This document shows, in pieces, positions 63,529 through 64,000 of a DNA stretch of 64,000 bases. The notes under the pieces were generated by a model. It worked only from the letters and a program-made list of their open reading frames with translations. It did not search any database and was not told the DNA's origin. The stretch covers positions 7,317,390-7,381,389 of the forward strand of contig NZ_CP063785.1 in assembly GCF_025860405.1 (NCBI RefSeq), written 5' to 3'. A program made the translations under genes and the position numbers. Numbering within the stretch: the first letter of the stretch is position 1; the number at the start of each line of letters is the position of its first letter. The DNA comes from Tolypothrix sp. PCC 7712. GTDB taxonomy: Bacteria > Cyanobacteriota > Cyanobacteriia > Cyanobacteriales > Nostocaceae.

Positions 63529-63999
63529 TTAAGTGCCTTTTTTACTGGGTCTTGTTTGCAACGATTGCTGTTTCTGGTTCGTTTCCAGCGATAGTTTTTT
63601 TTTGAGCAATCTTCTCAATCGGTCGCTACTTAAATCCACTAAGCGCTCTTGTTTCAATTTCTGAGCTAATTGCACACTATTGTAAGTTCGGGGCTCTTGC
63701 TCCAAACACTCCGTCAAGTAGTCCAGGTCTCCTGCTTGCCACTTTGGTTTTGCTCCCCGTCCTGGGGCTTCCCACAGTCCCCCTAATCCTCCTTTTTCCC
63801 ATCGCCGTAGGGTCGCTCTGACCGTATGAGCATGGCACTCGAACATCTTTGCAATCGCTGGTACATTCCATCCCTGAGCGTTCAGGCGCAACATATGGGC
63901 TCGGTCACGGGTTCTTTGAGGAAGGCGCTGAGCAAGTCGCAGTTCATTTAAGGTTCGGTCTTCCTCTGGGGTCAGAATAATGCGTAAAGGGGCAGGCAT
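63529..63999 (-). CDS. IS630-type transposase, 5' part (3' part interrupted)
   Basis: The first ORF of an IS630-type transposase: an HTH region (QRTRDRAHMLRLNAQGWNVPAIAKMF, RATLRRWEKGGLGGLWE) and a linker. At about 63596-63604 nine A residues lie in the coding strand. The +1 frame beyond reads KNYRWKRTRNSNRCKQDPVKKALK, the normal continuation of IS630 proteins; the annotated frame instead reads LSLETNQ and stops. Slippage on the A-run would join ORF A and ORF B. The ORF B sequence breaks off at the transposon end near 63530, and its catalytic DDE part is not found left of the transposon. Confidence 0.7.
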   Translation of the reverse strand: MPAPLRIILTPEEDRTLNELRLAQRLPQRTRDRAHMLRLNAQGWNVPAIAKMFECHAHTVRATLRRWEKGGLGGLWEAPGRGAKPKWQAGDLDYLTECLEQEPRTYNSVQLAQKLKQERLVDLSSDRLRRLLKKKLSLETNQKQQSLQTRPSKKGT

Positions 64000-64000
64000 A

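Overview
The window looks like chromosomal (or large-plasmid) DNA of a filamentous, probably Nostocales-type cyanobacterium. Evidence: many HIP1 octamers (GCGATCGC), cyanobacteria-typical families (DUF1822 protein beside a sigma-like HTH protein, AMIN-domain TonB receptor, FHA-type repeat adhesin, Hsp70/beta-helix protein), cyanobacterial interspersed repeats, and heavy transposon traffic. No rRNA, tRNA or CRISPR array was recognised.

Region 1 (1-24.5 kb) is an accessory, decaying region. A filamentous-haemagglutinin-like adhesin lacks its 5' end and lies between transposase remnants. It is followed by an IS4-type transposase, a possible two-gene unit with a PIN-like nuclease, a SWIM zinc-finger protein, an HNH endonuclease with a small partner, an excisionase-like HTH protein, a second transposase, and a small run of unknown genes with a LuxR-type response regulator. 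Then come a chimeric junction where an Hsp70/beta-helix gene meets a 5'-truncated phage-type gene, a subtilase that lost its catalytic Asp/His segment, a frameshifted membrane-protein gene, an intact sigma-like/DUF1822 pair, and a truncated VapC.

Region 2 (24.5-59.6 kb) is the main system: a divergently arranged metallophore locus. Leftward runs a TonB-dependent receptor, a family-5 solute-binding lipoprotein, two Dpp/Nik-type permeases and two ATPases (uptake). Rightward runs an NRPS operon: FAAL-ACP-C-A(Ser)-PCP-C-A(His-like code), a free-standing PCP, a C-domain/TauD hydroxylase fusion, a methyltransferase, C-A-PCP, a PhyH-type hydroxylase, C-A(Thr)-PCP-C-A(His-like code, with N-methyltransferase insert)-PCP-TE, and an MFS exporter. 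The 769-bp divergent promoter region holds three Fur-box-like 19-mers (15-16 of 19 positions). My reading is an iron-repressed lipopeptide siderophore, roughly acyl-Ser-(hydroxy)His-X-Thr-(N-methyl)His, in which the TauD fusion probably hydroxylates a carrier-bound residue, most plausibly His. Several features are unusual: the split module, two C domains with broken active-site motifs, an unassigned A domain, and an interspersed repeat inserted in frame into the synthetase.

Region 3 (59.6-64 kb) is again mobile DNA. It has gene fragments and a 2.8-kb transposon (60726-63527) with 5'-TGT...ACA-3' ends, 166-bp near-perfect terminal inverted repeats full of short sub-repeats, a DDE integrase-type transposase and a serine resolvase. 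Each gene carries one frameshift. It abuts an IS630-type transposase interrupted at the transposon end.
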